Made by a program: the position numbers and the translations under genes
Notes under the pieces: generated by a model
What the model was told of the DNA's origin: nothing
Database searches by the model: none
Seen by the model: only the letters and a program-made list of their open reading frames with translations
Source: Trinickia symbiotica
GTDB lineage: Bacteria; Pseudomonadota; Gammaproteobacteria; Burkholderiales; Burkholderiaceae
DNA length: 64,000 nucleotides
NCBI RefSeq assembly: GCF_002934455.1
Contig: NZ_PTIR01000004.1
Location: 269,834-333,833 of the forward strand
Reading direction: 5' to 3'
In this document: one piece after another, positions 28,242 through 38,180 of the stretch
Layout of the letters: each line of letters starts with the position of its first letter
Numbering within the stretch: the first letter of the stretch is position 1

Positions 28242-28438
28242 GAGATGACTCGTTTCGTCGGGGCGCGATCCGCGCGGCGCGCGCAGGGAAGAGGGAAACC
28301 GTTCCGCGCCCCAGGCGCAAAGTCTCTATTGTAAGGCACGTTGCCGAGCGAGGCGGGGGCCGGACCGCGGCCGCGGTCCGCCGCCCCGCCACCGCTTTCG
28401 CGACGGCCCGCTGATATGCGAATGTGGGAGAGTACGGT

Positions 28439-29179
28439 ATGGAATTTAGTTCCGACATTGCTGAAACGGAAACGGCTGAAACGGTCGTAGCGGCCGAGCC
28501 CGCGAAATCACGCGAACTCCGCCCGCGCGACGATATGCCGCGCGAGCGGCTCCTGAAGGTGGGCGCGGGCGCGCTGTCGGACGCCGAGCTGATCGCGCTT
28601 TTTCTCGGCTGCGGCGTGCCGGGTCACAACGTGTTTGAGGTGTCGCGGGCGCTGCTCGAGCGGTTCGGCTCGCTGCGCGGGATGCTCGATGCCAGCCCGG
28701 CGGATTTCGCCGGAATGCGCGGCATCGGACCGGCAAAGAAGGCGATACTGCTCGCCGTCTTCGAGATGGCGCGGCGCGCGCTCGCCGAAAAAGCCAGGGA
28801 GCAGCCCCTCATCGATTCGAGCGCCGCCGTCGAGGATTATGTGCGGCTGTTGATCGGCACGCGCCCTCACGAGGTCTTTCTCTGCCTTTTTCTCGACGCG
28901 CGGCACCGCCTCATCGACAGCGAGGAGTGCTCACGCGGATCGATCGCGCACATGGCCGTCTACCCGCGCGAGATCGTGCGCCGAGCCCTCGCAACGAACG
29001 CGGCCGCGCTGATCGTCGCGCACAACCATCCGTCGGGCGCGGCCAAGCCGAGCGCGAGCGATCGTCAGCTCACGCGCGTGCTGCGCGACGCGCTCTCGCT
29101 CATCGATGTGCGGCTCGTCGATCATCTCGTGGTCGGACGAAACACGGTCTTCTCCTTCGCGAATTCAGGGTTGCTTTGA
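28439..29179 (+). CDS. radC: RadC-family JAMM/MPN-domain protein
   Basis: A 246-residue RadC protein. Residues from about 25 to 95 contain a helix-hairpin-helix-like segment ([21 protein letters not shown]). The rest is the JAB/MPN metallo-domain with the zinc motif [14 protein letters not shown]. The role in DNA repair is disputed in the literature. ATG 28439 has GGGAG upstream. The radC-rpmB-rpmG order is widely conserved in proteobacteria. Confidence 0.93.
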   Translation: MEFSSDIAETETAETVVAAEPAKSRELRPRDDMPRERLLKVGAGALSDAELIALFLGCGVPGHNVFEVSRALLERFGSLRGMLDASPADFAGMRGIGPAKKAILLAVFEMARRALAEKAREQPLIDSSAAVEDYVRLLIGTRPHEVFLCLFLDARHRLIDSEECSRGSIAHMAVYPREIVRRALATNAAALIVAHNHPSGAAKPSASDRQLTRVLRDALSLIDVRLVDHLVVGRNTVFSFANSGLL

Positions 29180-29560
29180 GGCGGTGGGCGCGCCGGCGCG
29201 CCCACCGAGGCAAACGCAAATAACGTTTGATTTTTCGGCGCTTTTTCTGCTAGAATCGCCGTCTGCCTATTTTTTCCGATCCGAATCGCATCCGGAATCC
29301 GGACGCTCGGATGCGGTCATGGCGCCGCGCCCGCATTCGTACCGGTGTGGTACCGGCAAAGTACGACGGGCGGCGGCCGAACGATCGTCGTCGGCGAGAG
29401 TCGAGCAGGAAGTCGAACGAAGCGAGCGACGAACAACGGCCGATAAGGCGAAGAGGTCTGAAGGAATCAGAGCGGATACGCCCGAAAGCGGTAGCGTAGG
29501 CCGGTCCGGCTCTCGAACCCAGGCTTGAACCGAATATAAGCGTTTTAGGAGTGCTCTCAT
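29180..29560 (+). other. Structured non-coding leader upstream of rpmB
   Basis: 381 bp without a supported gene. A promoter at 29227-29256 would give an rpmB leader of about 300 nt. It can fold: CGCATCCG (29288-29295) pairs with CGGATGCG (29309-29316), and GTACC-GGTGT-GGTAC forms a hairpin just after. It does not match any ribosomal protein leader that I recognise. Confidence 0.4.
29227..29256 (+). promoter_or_regulatory. Predicted promoter of rpmB-rpmG
   Basis: TTGATT (29227-29232), 18 bp, TAGAAT (29251-29256), in an AT-rich patch just after radC. Confidence 0.6.
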
Positions 29561-29794
29561 ATGGCACGCGTATGCCAAGTAACTGGGAAAGCGCCGATGA
29601 GCGGCAACAACGTTTCCCACGCGAACAACAAGACGAAGCGGCGCTTTTTGCCGAACCTGCAAAACCGCCGCTTCTGGGTGGAGAGCGAGAACCGCTGGGT
29701 GAGCCTGCGCGTCTCGAACGCGGGTCTGCGCCTCATCGACAAGAAGGGCATCGAGTCCGTGCTTGCCGACTTGCGCGCACGCGGCGAAATCTAA
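29561..29794 (+). CDS. rpmB: 50S ribosomal protein L28
   Basis: A 77-residue basic protein matching bacterial L28 end to end: [20 protein letters not shown], then [18 protein letters not shown] and [18 protein letters not shown]. It binds 23S rRNA in the large subunit. AGGAG precedes the ATG. It is followed 17 bp later by rpmG, with which it is cotranscribed. Confidence 0.97.
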   Translation: MARVCQVTGKAPMSGNNVSHANNKTKRRFLPNLQNRRFWVESENRWVSLRVSNAGLRLIDKKGIESVLADLRARGEI

Positions 29795-29811
29795 GCGAAG
29801 GAGTCTGAATC

Positions 29812-29979
29812 ATGGCGAAAGGCGCACGCGACAAGATCAAGCTTGAGTCGACCGCAGGCACGGGTCACTTCTACACCACGACGAAGAACAAGCGCAACAT
29901 GCCCGAGAAGATGGAGATCATGAAGTTCGATCCCGTCGCTCGCAAGCATGTCGCGTACAAGGAAACCAAGATCAAGTGA
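29812..29979 (+). CDS. rpmG: 50S ribosomal protein L33
   Basis: A 55-residue protein: [20 protein letters not shown] at the start, then YTTTKNKRN and [11 protein letters not shown] at the end. It fits L33 of proteobacteria. The paired zinc-binding Cys motifs of the C+ form are absent, so this is the zinc-independent form. GAAGGAG precedes the ATG. A terminator follows at 30016. Confidence 0.96.
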
Positions 29980-30015
29980 TCGGTTGTTTCCTTCGAGCTT
30001 GATCGACAAACACGG

Positions 30016-30045
30016 CAAAAGCCCCGCATCCCAGCGGGGCTTTTG
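30016..30045 (+). terminator. Intrinsic terminator after rpmG
   Basis: A 12-bp stem CAAAAGCCCCGC (30016-30027) with its complement ending at 30045, loop ATCCCA, and TTTT at the end of the stem. Confidence 0.88.
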
Positions 30046-30093
30046 CGTTTACCGGAGCAAGAGCCCTCGATCCAACGGGCAAGAGGAACGCAA

Positions 30094-31692
30094 ATGAATT
30101 TCGACGTCGTGATCGTGGGCAGCGGGCTTGCGGGTTTGACGGTCGCATTGAACCTCGCCGAAAAGCGCCGCGTCGCGGTCCTCGCCAAGCGATCGATGAC
30201 CGAGGGCGCGAGCGATTGGGCTCAGGGCGGCATCGCGGCCGTGCTCGACTCGGCCGACAGCATCGAGAACCACGTCCGCGACACGTTGGTCGCTGGCGCG
30301 GGCCTTTGCGACGAAGCCGCGACACGCTTCATCGTCGAAGGCGGCCGTGCCGCCATCGAATGGCTGATCGAGCGCGGCGTCCCGTTCACGCGCGACGAAG
30401 CAGCCGAGCTCGGATTTCATTTGACGCGGGAAGGCGGGCACAGTCACCGGCGCATCATTCATGCGGCGGATGCAACGGGGCACGCCGTTGTCGAGACGTT
30501 GTCCGAGCGCGTGCGTCAGCATCCGAACATCACGCTGCTCGAGGATCACTACGCCATCGACCTCATTACGTCGGACAGGCTTGGATTGCCCGGTCGCCGT
30601 TGCCACGGCCTCTACGCGCTCGATCTCGCCAGCGGACGCACCGTCACCCTGCAGGCGCCGCATACGGTGCTCGCAACGGGAGGTGCGGGCAAGGTCTATT
30701 TGTACACGACCAACCCGGACACCGCGACCGGGGACGGGATTGCGATGGCTTGGCGCGCCGGCTGCCGCGTCTCGAACATGGAGTTCATCCAGTTCCATCC
30801 GACTTGCCTCTTCCATCCTTACGCGAAATCGTTCCTGATTTCGGAGGCCGTGCGCGGCGAAGGGGGCCGGCTGCTGCTGCCCGACGGCACACGGTTCATG
30901 CCGGCGCACGACGAACGGGCCGAACTCGCGCCGCGCGACATCGTGGCGCGAGCGATCGACTTCGAGATCAAGAAGCGCGGGATCGACTGCGTCTATCTCG
31001 ACATCAGCCATCAGCCGGCTGCCTTCCTGCGCGAACATTTCCCGACGATTCTCGCGCGCTGCCTCGAGTTTGGCATCGACATCACGAAAGACCCGATTCC
31101 CGTGGTGCCTGCCGCGCATTACACCTGCGGCGGCGTCGTCACGGATCTCGCCGGCCGCACCGATCTCGCGGGGCTCTACGCCGTCGGCGAGACGGCCAGC
31201 ACCGGGCTGCACGGCGCGAACCGGCTGGCGAGCAACTCGCTGCTCGAATGCCTCGTCATCGGCCGCTCGACGTCGGCTGTCATCGAAAGCGACGGTTTTG
31301 AGGCTGGCGCGCACGCGCCGTTGCCCGATTGGGATGAAAGCCGCGTGTCCGATCCCGACGAGGAAGTCGTCGTCGCGCACAACTGGGACGAACTGCGGCG
31401 GCTCATGTGGAACTACGTCGGCATCGTGCGCACCGACAAGCGGCTCACGCGCGCGAAACATCGGATTGCGCTTTTACGCGATGAAATTCAGGAGTACTAC
31501 GCGAACTTCAAGGTAAGCCGCGACCTGCTCGAATTGCGCAACCTCGTCGACGTGGCGATGCTGATCGTCGACAGCGCGCGCTCGCGGCGCGAAAGCCGCG
31601 GACTGCACTTTTCGCGCGACTGGCCCGCGGCACTCCCCAAGGCACTGCCGACCGTACTTGCTCCCGAGCGCGTGCGAAATCGGCAAGTCTGA
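30094..31692 (+). CDS. nadB: L-aspartate oxidase
   Basis: A 532-residue FAD enzyme oxidising L-aspartate to iminoaspartate, the first step of NAD de novo synthesis. It has the N-terminal dinucleotide motif [31 protein letters not shown], the active-site region [22 protein letters not shown], and [15 protein letters not shown] before the helical C-terminal domain. ATG 30094 follows AAGAGG. It faces nadA-nadC convergently, with 98 bp between, so all three enzymes for quinolinate and nicotinate mononucleotide are together though not in one operon. Confidence 0.96.
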   Translation: MNFDVVIVGSGLAGLTVALNLAEKRRVAVLAKRSMTEGASDWAQGGIAAVLDSADSIENHVRDTLVAGAGLCDEAATRFIVEGGRAAIEWLIERGVPFTRDEAAELGFHLTREGGHSHRRIIHAADATGHAVVETLSERVRQHPNITLLEDHYAIDLITSDRLGLPGRRCHGLYALDLASGRTVTLQAPHTVLATGGAGKVYLYTTNPDTATGDGIAMAWRAGCRVSNMEFIQFHPTCLFHPYAKSFLISEAVRGEGGRLLLPDGTRFMPAHDERAELAPRDIVARAIDFEIKKRGIDCVYLDISHQPAAFLREHFPTILARCLEFGIDITKDPIPVVPAAHYTCGGVVTDLAGRTDLAGLYAVGETASTGLHGANRLASNSLLECLVIGRSTSAVIESDGFEAGAHAPLPDWDESRVSDPDEEVVVAHNWDELRRLMWNYVGIVRTDKRLTRAKHRIALLRDEIQEYYANFKVSRDLLELRNLVDVAMLIVDSARSRRESRGLHFSRDWPAALPKALPTVLAPERVRNRQV

Positions 31693-31790
31693 TAGCGGCC
31701 CGCGCGGGTGCCGCTGCAACCGCGCGCGTAATCCACATCCGTTCGCTGGCTCGCTGGCCACGCCTTGCGAAGGTCACGCGAGCAGCCGCG

Positions 31791-32714
31791 CTACACGATC
31801 CGCATCGAATAATCGGTCGCACGAACATCCTTCGTCAGCGAACCGATCGAGATGCGGTCGACCCCTGTCTCGGCGATCGTACGCACCGTATCGAAGTTCA
31901 CGCCGCCCGACACTTCGAGCACGGCGCGGCCGGCCGTCAGCTTCACGGCATCGCGCATCGCCGCGAATGAGAAATTGTCGAGCAGGATCGACTGCGCGCC
32001 ATGCGCGAGCGCGGACTCGAGCTGCTCGAGCGTCTCGACCTCGATCTGAACGGGAACGCCCGCATCGAGCGCATAGGCCGCTTCTAGCGCCGCCCCGATG
32101 CCGCCCGCCGCGGCAATGTGGTTTTCCTTGATGAGAATGCCGTCGTAAAGGGCGAGCCGTTGATTCGCGCCTCCGCCGACACGCACCGCGTATTTCTGCG
32201 CGAGCCGCAGGCCCGGCAGCGTCTTGCGCGTGTCCAGGATACGGGCGCGTGTGCCGGCGATCGCATCGACGTAGCGGCACGTCGCGCTCGCCACGCCCGA
32301 AAGCAACTGCAGGAAATTGAGCCCATTGCGCTCGGCAGTCAACAGCGCGCGCACAGGGCCGCGCAATTCACAGACGACGGAATCGGCCGTCATGCGATCG
32401 CCCTCACGGTAGCGCCAGTCGATTTCAATCGACGGCTCTACATGGCGCATCACGGCCGCAAACCACGGCACGCCGCAAAGGATCGCCTCCTCGCGTACGA
32501 CGATGCGCGCGTCACGCACCGCGTCGGCCGGCACGAGACGCCCCGTCACGTCGCCGCTGCCGACATCCTCGGCGAGCGCATCAGCAACGTTGCGCGCCAG
32601 TGCGGCGTCGAACGCCGCGCCGTACTGCGCGCGGATTTCCGAATATAGCGGCGACACTGCGTCGCCCTGAATCGTGTGCTGTTCCGACATCGACGAAGTT
32701 CCCGCTATTGGCAT
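31791..32714 (-). CDS. nadC: Nicotinate-nucleotide pyrophosphorylase (quinolinate phosphoribosyltransferase)
   Basis: A type II phosphoribosyltransferase of 307 residues from ATG 32714, which shares a base with the nadA stop (TGATG); ATG 32690 (MSEQHT) is an alternative start. The conserved core includes ALAEDVGSGDVTG, ERNGLNFLQLLSGVAS, DTRKTLPGLRLAQKYAV, GGGANQR and IKENHI near the middle, and VEVETLEQL. It converts quinolinate and PRPP to nicotinate mononucleotide and CO2, using the product of the gene just upstream. Confidence 0.95.
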   Translation of the reverse strand: MPIAGTSSMSEQHTIQGDAVSPLYSEIRAQYGAAFDAALARNVADALAEDVGSGDVTGRLVPADAVRDARIVVREEAILCGVPWFAAVMRHVEPSIEIDWRYREGDRMTADSVVCELRGPVRALLTAERNGLNFLQLLSGVASATCRYVDAIAGTRARILDTRKTLPGLRLAQKYAVRVGGGANQRLALYDGILIKENHIAAAGGIGAALEAAYALDAGVPVQIEVETLEQLESALAHGAQSILLDNFSFAAMRDAVKLTAGRAVLEVSGGVNFDTVRTIAETGVDRISIGSLTKDVRATDYSMRIV

Positions 32715-33859
32715 CAGGCTGCGCCGACGTTGGCGAAAAGCGCCGTGTCGCGCGCGAGGTCGCCGCTCGTCTGCACGCGGCGCTTGCGCTCGGCAGCGAA
32801 AGCAAGCATACGGTCGATCGGCACGCGTGCCCGCTCGCCAATCGCCAGGTCGACGAAGATCTCGTTATGGCCGCGCTCGAGCACGTCGGCCAGATTGACG
32901 AGCCCGTTCATCGCCATCCACGGGCAATGCGCGCAGCTCTTGCAGGTCGCGCTGTTGCCGGCGGTAGGCGCTTCGATGAACGTCTTGCCGGGCGCCGCGA
33001 GGCGCATCTTGTGGAGAATGCCGAGATCGGTCGCGACGATGAAGTGCGTCGCGGAGAGCCGCTTCGCGGCGTCGATCAATTGAGTCGTCGAACCTACGAC
33101 GTCGGCCTGAGCGACCACGCTCTCGGGCGACTCGGGGTGCACGAGCACCTTGGCGTCGGGGTATTCCGCACGCAGCAAATCGAGCTCGATGCCCTTGAAC
33201 TCGTCGTGGACGAGACATGAGCCCTGCCACAGCAGCATGTCGGCGCCCGTCTGCTTCTGGATATAGCTGCCCAGGTGGCGATCGGGCGCCCAGAGAATTT
33301 TCTCGCCGCGCGCATGAAGGTCGGCAACGATCTCGAGGCCGATCGACGAAGTCACCATCCAGTCAGCGCGCGCCTTGACCGCCGCGCTCGTATTCGCGTA
33401 CACGACGACCGTGCGATCGGGATGCGCATCGCAAAACGCGGAGAATTCGTCGGCTGGGCATCCGAGATCGAGCGAGCAGGTCGCGTCGAGATCGGGCATG
33501 AGAATACGCTTGTCGGGGCTCAGGATCTTCGCTGTTTCGCCCATGAAGCGCACGCCGGCTACGACGAGCGTGCGGGCGTCATGGTCGCGGCCGAAGCGGG
33601 CCATCTCGAGCGAGTCGGCCACGCAGCCGCCCGTTTCGTCGGCGAGTTCCTGCAGTTCGGGATCGACGTAGTAATGCGCGACGAGCACCGCATTTTCCCG
33701 TGCGAGCAGCGCGCGAATGCGTGCCTTCAGTGCCTGCCGCTCTTCGGGCGACGGCACGATGGGCACTTTCGCCCACGCCTGACCAACACCGCAGACGGCC
33801 CCCGCCGCGCTCGTAACGAGCGGCTTATCGAATTCGACCGTCCTGATCGTCGCACCCAT
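32714..33859 (-). CDS. nadA: Quinolinate synthase A
   Basis: A 381-residue enzyme condensing iminoaspartate and dihydroxyacetone phosphate to quinolinate with a 4Fe-4S cluster. The cluster cysteines are in [20 protein letters not shown] and the [10 protein letters not shown] region. The pseudo-threefold core is intact ([34 protein letters not shown]). Two adjacent ATGs (33862 and 33859) follow AGGAGG; the second has the better 5-nt spacing. It is coupled to nadC downstream. Confidence 0.95.
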   Translation of the reverse strand: MGATIRTVEFDKPLVTSAAGAVCGVGQAWAKVPIVPSPEERQALKARIRALLARENAVLVAHYYVDPELQELADETGGCVADSLEMARFGRDHDARTLVVAGVRFMGETAKILSPDKRILMPDLDATCSLDLGCPADEFSAFCDAHPDRTVVVYANTSAAVKARADWMVTSSIGLEIVADLHARGEKILWAPDRHLGSYIQKQTGADMLLWQGSCLVHDEFKGIELDLLRAEYPDAKVLVHPESPESVVAQADVVGSTTQLIDAAKRLSATHFIVATDLGILHKMRLAAPGKTFIEAPTAGNSATCKSCAHCPWMAMNGLVNLADVLERGHNEIFVDLAIGERARVPIDRMLAFAAERKRRVQTSGDLARDTALFANVGAA

Positions 33860-33956
33860 CATCCCCTCCTGAAGCAACGCTGCCGGCGGCACCGGAAGCG
33901 ATCAACGTCGCGACGGAAGCCCGAAAAGGCCGGCCTGCCCTCATTTCGAATGCGCC

Positions 33957-33987
33957 AAAAAAGCAACACCCCGCCAGCGCGGGGTGT
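33957..33987 (-). terminator. Intrinsic terminator after the desaturase gene
   Basis: A 9-bp stem (ACACCCCGC 33966-33974 with 33979-33987) with loop CAGC. On the minus strand a short tail leads into six T (33962-33957). Confidence 0.8.
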
Positions 33988-34022
33988 CTTGTGACGTCTC
34001 GAAATTGTAATGGATTTCGCGA

Positions 34023-35219
34023 TCAGGCGTATCGGCGCAGGCGCAGCGCGAATTCCTGCAAAGCCTTGATTCCGCTTTGCTCGGCGCGGTGGCACCAGTC
34101 CTGCAATTGGGCCAGCAACTGCTCGCGCGAAGCGTTCGAGCGGTCCCAGATCGCCGCGAGGTCCTTGCGCAGCTCGATGAACGTCAAAAGCGTCTGATTG
34201 TTCGCGAAGATCTCGGGCAACTGGCGCTTCTGCGGCTCGTCGAGGCCGCTTTCGTCCTTGTGGAACCACTTGCCCGCACTCTTCATGAGCGCGTACTTTT
34301 CGCGGGCGCCGACTTCCTTCAAGCGCGCGAGCTCTTGCCGGTAAGCGCGCTTGACCGTCTTCGCGTAGCGCGCCATGACCTCATAGCGATTCGAGAGGAC
34401 GGCCTGCAGCGTGTCCTGGTCGAGGACCAGCTTGCGCGAGGCCAGGCGCGGCGTGGGCGCGACTTTTTTCACCTTGGCAAGCCGGCAGGCCGACATGAGA
34501 CGGATATAGCCCCAGCCAATGTCGAACTCGAACCACTTGTTCGAGAGCTTCGCCGACGTTGCATAGGTATGGTGATTGTTGTGGAGCTCTTCGCCGCCGA
34601 TGAGGATGCCGAGCGGAAAGAGATTCGTGCTCGCGTCTTCCGAATTGAAGTTGCGATAGCCCCAGAAATGTCCGAGACCGTTGACGACGCCGGCCGCCCA
34701 GAACGGGATCCAGGCCATCTGCACCGCCCAGACGGTCAGGCCGACCACGCCGAAGAGCGCGACGTCGATGACCATCATCAGGCTCACGCCGAGAATCGGG
34801 TATTTCGTATAGACATTCCGTTCCATCCAGTCGTTCGGCGTGCCGTGGCCGAAGCGGCGCATCGTTTCCTCGTTGCGCGCCTCGGCGCGGTAGAGCTCGG
34901 CGCCTTCGAGCAGGACTTTCCATATCCCGCGCGTCTGCGGGCTGTGCGGATCCTCTTCGGTCTCGCATTTGGCGTGATGCTTGCGGTGGATCGCGGCCCA
35001 CTGCCCCGTCAACATACCCGTCGTCATCCAGAGCCAGAAGCGGAAGAAATGGCTCGCGACCGGGTGCAGATCGAGCGCGCGGTGTGCCTGGCAGCGATGC
35101 AGATAAACGGTGACGCCGATGATGGTGACGTGTGTCACGGCCAGCGTGAAGAGCACGATCTGCCACCACGAGAAGTGCAGCGTGCCGTGGGCGAGAAAGT
35201 CGAGCAGGGAATTCAGCAA
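34023..35219 (-). CDS. Fatty acid (acyl-CoA/acyl-lipid) desaturase
   Basis: A 398-residue integral membrane di-iron desaturase. The three histidine boxes are HRCQAH (residues 41-46), HRKHH (78-82) and HNNHH (213-217), typical of delta-9 desaturases such as Pseudomonas DesA. About four hydrophobic spans surround them. The last 140 residues form a charged cytoplasmic tail (TVKRAYRQELARLKEVGARE) of the length found in DesA-type enzymes. It probably introduces a cis double bond in membrane acyl chains to adjust fluidity. It is monocistronic with its own terminator. Confidence 0.9.
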   Translation of the reverse strand: MLNSLLDFLAHGTLHFSWWQIVLFTLAVTHVTIIGVTVYLHRCQAHRALDLHPVASHFFRFWLWMTTGMLTGQWAAIHRKHHAKCETEEDPHSPQTRGIWKVLLEGAELYRAEARNEETMRRFGHGTPNDWMERNVYTKYPILGVSLMMVIDVALFGVVGLTVWAVQMAWIPFWAAGVVNGLGHFWGYRNFNSEDASTNLFPLGILIGGEELHNNHHTYATSAKLSNKWFEFDIGWGYIRLMSACRLAKVKKVAPTPRLASRKLVLDQDTLQAVLSNRYEVMARYAKTVKRAYRQELARLKEVGAREKYALMKSAGKWFHKDESGLDEPQKRQLPEIFANNQTLLTFIELRKDLAAIWDRSNASREQLLAQLQDWCHRAEQSGIKALQEFALRLRRYA

Positions 35220-35403
35220 GGCATTTACCTGTGGAGCGACGACGACTGCGCGACGTCGGGCGCCGGGGCGCGCGACCGAGCACAGTCACATAGACGTAAG
35301 CAAACTGTTGGGCTGGGAGGCATTGTACTTCAACGCACTCGACTGTTTTGTAACAAAAGTGCTCTCGCGCACGCGACGCAGCGTCACGCCCCCAAAAGCC
35401 GAC

Positions 35404-36795
35404 TCAATTCGCATCGCGAGCGCGATTCGTGCCCAGTCGGGTGACGTCGGCGACGGTCCCGGCCGCGCCGGCGGCGTTGTCGTTCGCCGGCGCGAGGGCT
35501 GCCGGCAGCTCGCCGACGATACGCACTTCGCGCGTCGGGTACGGGATCGCGATGCCATGTTCGTTGAAAAGGCGCCAGATGTTGCGATTCACGGCCGATC
35601 GCGCGCCGGCCGTGCCCTTCGCGGCCTCCTCGATCCAGAAGCCGAGCTCGAGGTTGATGCCGTCCGCGCCGAACGAGACGAGATAAGGGGTCGGCGCCGG
35701 GTCTTCGAGAATCCGGTCGACGCCGTGCGCCGCCTCGACGAGCAGCGCCATCGCCCGCTCCACGTCCGTATCGTAAGCCACCTGCACGGGCGCTTTCGCG
35801 TATCCGCGGGTGAGGTACGACGAATGGTTCTGGACGACGTCGGTGATGAGCTTCTCGTTCGGGATCAGCGTTTCGATGCCGTCGAGCCCGCGCACGGTCG
35901 TGTAGCGCGTGCGGATTTCGGTCACGATCCCTTGCAGGCCGCCGACGTTGATCGAATCGCCGATCCGCAGCGATCGATCGATGAGGATGATGAATCCCGA
36001 CACATAGTTGCTGGCGATCTTCTGAAGCCCGAACCCGAGCCCCACGCCGAGCGCGCCGCCGAACACCCCGAGCACCGTCACGTCGATGCCGACGAGCGAA
36101 AAGCTCACGAGCACCGCCGCGAGCATGAGCAGCGCGCGTCCGACGCGCGCGAGCACGACCCTGAGGTTGGCATCGATCGAGCGCGAGCGCATGAGCCGCT
36201 CCTCGAGCATCGAGCCGAGCCAAAGCGCCACGACCATCGTCACGCAGACCCACAGGACGCCGCTCGTGAGCGAGAGCAACGTCATGCGTTCGTTGCCGAC
36301 GCGAAAGCGCACCGACGCCATCCAACGCAGGACCTGATCCTGGATACCGAGCACGGTGAGCACCATGCCGACCCAGACGAGCACCGTCACCAGCTTCTCG
36401 ACGATGAAGAGCCAGGCGTGCGCCTGCTCGCCGCGGCTGAAGACGCGCCGCGCGACATAGAAGGCGATGTAGATGAGCGCGATGCCGAAAAGCGGCACGA
36501 GAGCAAGCTCGAGCAGCGACGTCGACATGTAGTCGGCGAGAATCGCCTGCGCGAACCAGACGAGAACGCTGCCGAGCAACGGGAAGAGCGCCTTGTCGAG
36601 ACTCTCGGCGCCGAAGCGCAGCGCCTCGTGGCGCGCGCGGCGGTGCACTTCGAGCTTACGGCGCAAAAAGCGCGCGAGAAGCCAGGCGGCCAACAGCAGC
36701 CCCAGCAGCGTGCCGCCCTGCCAGACCATCACCGGCTCGCCGAAGTCGCGGACGATGTCCGCGAGCATATGAGAGAGGATGTGGTTCTGGATCAT
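35404..36795 (-). CDS. MscS-family mechanosensitive ion channel
   Basis: A 463-residue inner-membrane channel with four to five spans, the pore-lining helix VLGVFGGALGVGLGFGLQKIASN (Gly/Ala packing), and the beta domain FIILIDRSLRIGDSINVGGLQGIV of MscS. It is longer than E. coli MscS (286 residues) because of extra N-terminal spans, and ends in a low-complexity tail (PANDNAAGAAGTV). It releases solutes on hypo-osmotic shock. The start overlaps the stop of the upstream RNA methyltransferase as ATGA. Confidence 0.9.
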   Translation of the reverse strand: MIQNHILSHMLADIVRDFGEPVMVWQGGTLLGLLLAAWLLARFLRRKLEVHRRARHEALRFGAESLDKALFPLLGSVLVWFAQAILADYMSTSLLELALVPLFGIALIYIAFYVARRVFSRGEQAHAWLFIVEKLVTVLVWVGMVLTVLGIQDQVLRWMASVRFRVGNERMTLLSLTSGVLWVCVTMVVALWLGSMLEERLMRSRSIDANLRVVLARVGRALLMLAAVLVSFSLVGIDVTVLGVFGGALGVGLGFGLQKIASNYVSGFIILIDRSLRIGDSINVGGLQGIVTEIRTRYTTVRGLDGIETLIPNEKLITDVVQNHSSYLTRGYAKAPVQVAYDTDVERAMALLVEAAHGVDRILEDPAPTPYLVSFGADGINLELGFWIEEAAKGTAGARSAVNRNIWRLFNEHGIAIPYPTREVRIVGELPAALAPANDNAAGAAGTVADVTRLGTNRARDAN

Positions 36796-38180
36796 GCCGG
36801 AGCATTCTCACGTTCCGGCCGGCGCTCGAGCACGGCCGCAAAAAATCCGTCCGTGGCATGGCGGTGGGGCCAGAGCGAGAGATAGTCGCCCATCTCGAGC
36901 TCGATGCGCTGCTCGGCGAGCACCTTGCCCGCCGGGACGAGCACGAAATCGGGATGATCGGCGAGAAACGCGGCGACGACGGCCTCGTTCTCCGCCTCGA
37001 GCACGCTGCAGGTGGCGTAGACGAGGCGACCGCCCGGCTTCACGAGGCGCGCGGCGCTCGCGAGAATCGACGCCTGCTTCGGCGCCAGTTCGGCGATGGC
37101 GGCCGCGTTCTGGCGCCACTTCAGGTCCGGGTTGCGGCGCAGGGTACCGAGCCCGCTGCACGGCGCGTCGACGAGCACACGGTCGATCTTGCCCGCCAGC
37201 CGCTTGATCTTGACGTCGTGCTCGCTATCGATGAGCACGGGATGCACGTTCGAAAGACCGCTGCGCGCGAGACGCGGCTTCAGCTTCGCGAGCCGGCGCT
37301 CGGACACGTCGAATGCATAGAGCCGGCCCGTCGAGCGCATCGCCGCACCGAGCGCAAGGGCCTTGCCGCCCGCGCCGGCGCAAAAATCGGCGATCATCTC
37401 GCCGCGCCGCGGCGCGACGAGGGCGCAAAGCAATTGGCTGCCCTCGTCCTGCACCTCGACCCACCCGTCCTCGAACACCTTGAGCTTCGTCAGGGCCGGC
37501 TTGCCGGCCACGCGCACGCCGAACGGCGCGAACGGCGTCGCGCCGGCGTCGATACCCGCCTCCTTCAGCGCGTCGAGCAGCTGGTCGCGGCTCGCCTTCA
37601 TCGGGTTCGTGCGCAGATCCAGCGGGGCGGGGTAGTTGAGCGCCGCCGCGAGCTGCGCGAGCTCTTCGCCGGAAAACCGCGTGGCCAGCGCCTCGATGAT
37701 CCATTCGGGCAGATTGAGCCGGATCCGCAGTGGCAGGCTCGCCGGGTCGACCTTCGCGACATGTTCGAGCCACGCGTTTTCGTCCTCGGAGACGAACGGC
37801 TTCACCGCCGAGCGGCCGACGGTCTGCATGAGGCCGAGCAGCGCGAGCCGGCGCGTCGGGCTGCCGACGCCGCTCTCCGCCAGATGCGCGAACTCCATGC
37901 GCCTGCGCAGCACCGCGAACACGGCCTCGGCGATGACGCCGCGCTCGAAATGACCGAGCTTCGGATGCGCGCGGAAAAAGCGGCTCGTCGTGGCGTCGGC
38001 CGGCCCGACGAACTTCAGAATCTCCTCGAGCAGCGCTTCGGTCTGGCCGATCAGGAAGCCGTGCAGCCCTTGCTCGCGGCGCGGCTGCGAGTCGGCTCGG
38101 CCTTGAGCGCGGCGCTCCTGCGAACGTTGAGGGCGCAGCGGGCGCTGGGGGCGTTGCGGGCGCGGGGGGCGGCTCGTCAT
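36792..38180 (-). CDS. RsmB/RsmF-family 16S rRNA (cytosine-5) methyltransferase
   Basis: A 462-residue SAM-dependent m5C methyltransferase. A basic low-complexity N-terminus of about 35 residues (PQRPQRPLRPQRSQERR) is followed by a short NusB-like helical part and the Rossmann catalytic domain. SAM motif I is DFCAGAGGKALAL. The two catalytic cysteines lie in DAPCSGLGTLRRNPD and YATCSVLEAENE. Whether it modifies C967 (RsmB), C1407 (RsmF) or another site is not clear. The start overlaps the purN stop by four bases. Confidence 0.88.
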   Translation of the reverse strand: MTSRPPRPQRPQRPLRPQRSQERRAQGRADSQPRREQGLHGFLIGQTEALLEEILKFVGPADATTSRFFRAHPKLGHFERGVIAEAVFAVLRRRMEFAHLAESGVGSPTRRLALLGLMQTVGRSAVKPFVSEDENAWLEHVAKVDPASLPLRIRLNLPEWIIEALATRFSGEELAQLAAALNYPAPLDLRTNPMKASRDQLLDALKEAGIDAGATPFAPFGVRVAGKPALTKLKVFEDGWVEVQDEGSQLLCALVAPRRGEMIADFCAGAGGKALALGAAMRSTGRLYAFDVSERRLAKLKPRLARSGLSNVHPVLIDSEHDVKIKRLAGKIDRVLVDAPCSGLGTLRRNPDLKWRQNAAAIAELAPKQASILASAARLVKPGGRLVYATCSVLEAENEAVVAAFLADHPDFVLVPAGKVLAEQRIELEMGDYLSLWPHRHATDGFFAAVLERRPERENAPA

